In this document: piece by piece, positions 63,317 through 64,000 of the stretch | Layout of the letters: each line of letters opens with the position of its first letter | Numbering within the stretch: the first letter of the stretch is position 1 | Assembly: GCF_001423885.1 (NCBI RefSeq) | Contig: NZ_LMPP01000009.1 | Span: 153,633-217,632 of the forward strand | Source: Rathayibacter sp. Leaf185 | GTDB taxonomy: Bacteria > Actinomycetota > Actinomycetes > Actinomycetales > Microbacteriaceae | DNA length: 64,000 bases | Direction of reading: 5' to 3' | Notes under the pieces: model-generated | What the model saw: only the letters and a program-made list of their open reading frames with translations | Database searches by the model: none | What the model was told of the DNA's origin: nothing | Position numbers and translations under genes: made by a program

Positions 63317-64000
63317 ACCGAGTTCGAGCAGTCGGTTGAGGTAGGCGCCGTAGCCGCTCTTCACGAGCGGTGCGGCGAGGGCGGCGAGCTGGGCGTCGTC
63401 GATCCAGTCGTTGCGCCAGGCGATCTCCTCGATGCAGCCGATCTTGAACCCCTGACGCTGCTCGATGACCCGCACGAACTCCGTCGCCTCGATCATCGAG
63501 TCGAACGTCCCCGTGTCCAACCACGCCGTGCCCCGATCCAGGACCTGCACGTTCAACGCACCCGCCTCCAGATACCGCTCGTTCACCGTCGAGATCTCCA
63601 GCTCGCCCCGCGCCGACGGCTCGATCGTCTTCGCGATCGCCACCACCTCGTTGTCGTAGAAGTACAGCCCCGGCACCGCGTAGTTGCTCTTCGGAGCCGC
63701 CGGCTTCTCCTCGATCGACAGCGCATGGAAGTCCCCATCGAACTCCACCACCCCGTACGCCCGCGGATCCGCGACCTGATACGCGAAGATCACCGCCCCC
63801 GTGATGTCCGTGTTCGCCGCCAACGCCGTCCCCAACGCCGTCCCGTGGAAGATGTTGTCCCCCAGCACCAACGCCACCGAGTCGTCGCCGATGAACTCCT
63901 CACCGATCAGGAACGCCTGCGCCAACCCGTCCGGCGACTCCTGCACCGCATACGAGATCGACATCCCCAACGACGACCCATCACCCAGCAGCGACCGGAA
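63311..64000 (-). CDS. rfbA: Glucose-1-phosphate thymidylyltransferase, 5'-truncated by window end
   Basis: The C-terminal 229 residues of RfbA are present; the start lies beyond 64000. The enzyme makes dTDP-glucose, first step to dTDP-rhamnose. Diagnostic runs are [61 protein letters not shown] and [18 protein letters not shown]. Codon use is odd. From the window end to about 63440 it prefers G-ending codons (seven TTG leucines, many GCG, GGG and CGG), whereas the last 40 codons return to the C-ending codons used elsewhere. Confidence 0.93.
   Translation of the reverse strand, partial: FRSLLGDGSSLGMSISYAVQESPDGLAQAFLIGEEFIGDDSVALVLGDNIFHGTALGTALAANTDITGAVIFAYQVADPRAYGVVEFDGDFHALSIEEKPAAPKSNYAVPGLYFYDNEVVAIAKTIEPSARGELEISTVNERYLEAGALNVQVLDRGTAWLDTGTFDSMIEATEFVRVIEQRQGFKIGCIEEIAWRNDWIDDAQLAALAAPLVKSGYGAYLNRLLELGR

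Overview
The window is very GC-rich, with a strong G/C third-codon bias, and carries a clearly actinobacterial gene set: Kgd-type 2-oxoglutarate dehydrogenase, a SigH/RsrA pair, two WhiB proteins, MtrA-MtrB-LpqB, and DUF3499 next to an Rv3259-like protein. The mix of these with plant-associated-type envelope glycan genes suggests a Microbacteriaceae chromosome (Rathayibacter, Clavibacter or Curtobacterium type). That genus-level placement is inference. No rRNA, tRNA, CRISPR array, transposase or phage gene was seen.

Positions 1-36,150 are mostly conserved core chromosome. In order they hold the 3' end of kgd; the redox sigma factor sigH with its zinc anti-sigma factor, divergent from aroA-rsgA-bcp; an aldo/keto reductase; whiB1; the sensor kinase pdtaS; an Rv3235-like gene; secA, hpf and a comF-like gene; lpqB-mtrB-mtrA; and a six-gene membrane/MoxR cluster (a Pro-rich membrane protein, DUF4129, DUF4350, MoxR ATPase and DUF58, then divergent SpoIIM-like and RDD proteins). 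Next come DUF3499, a zincin-fold protein, DUF5719, a very large GT2 membrane glycosyltransferase and whiB2, followed by galE, an AraC/GlxA regulator, manA and a glutaryl-CoA-dehydrogenase-like enzyme.

Positions 36,150-64,000 form one long cell-envelope polysaccharide locus. It has two O-antigen-ligase-like membrane proteins, a GT4, two tandem GDP-mannose 4,6-dehydratase-like SDRs, a Wzm/Wzt ABC exporter and three more cytoplasmic GT4 enzymes. A UDP-glucuronate-decarboxylase-like gene is followed by a polyprenyl-phosphate GT2 and a GtrA. Then come five large multi-spanning GT-C-like proteins, two further GtrA flippase-like proteins, another GT2, a rhamnosyltransferase-like GT2 and the start of rfbA.

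A coherent reading, which is inference, is that ManA plus the GMD-like enzymes make a GDP-6-deoxyhexose. Cytoplasmic GTs would build a mannose/6-deoxyhexose chain that Wzm/Wzt exports. Lipid-linked sugars made by the GT2s and flipped by the GtrA proteins would then be added outside the cell by the GT-C proteins. The UXS-GT2-GtrA operon points to xylose as one such decoration. The GT-C/GtrA part appears to have arisen by duplication of a module.

Regulatory features are unusually readable. sigH has an exact SigR-type promoter plus a second, near-leaderless start. About ten genes have a TAnnnT -10 hexamer 6-8 nt from the start codon, suggesting leaderless mRNAs. A family of intergenic palindromes marks gene 3' ends.
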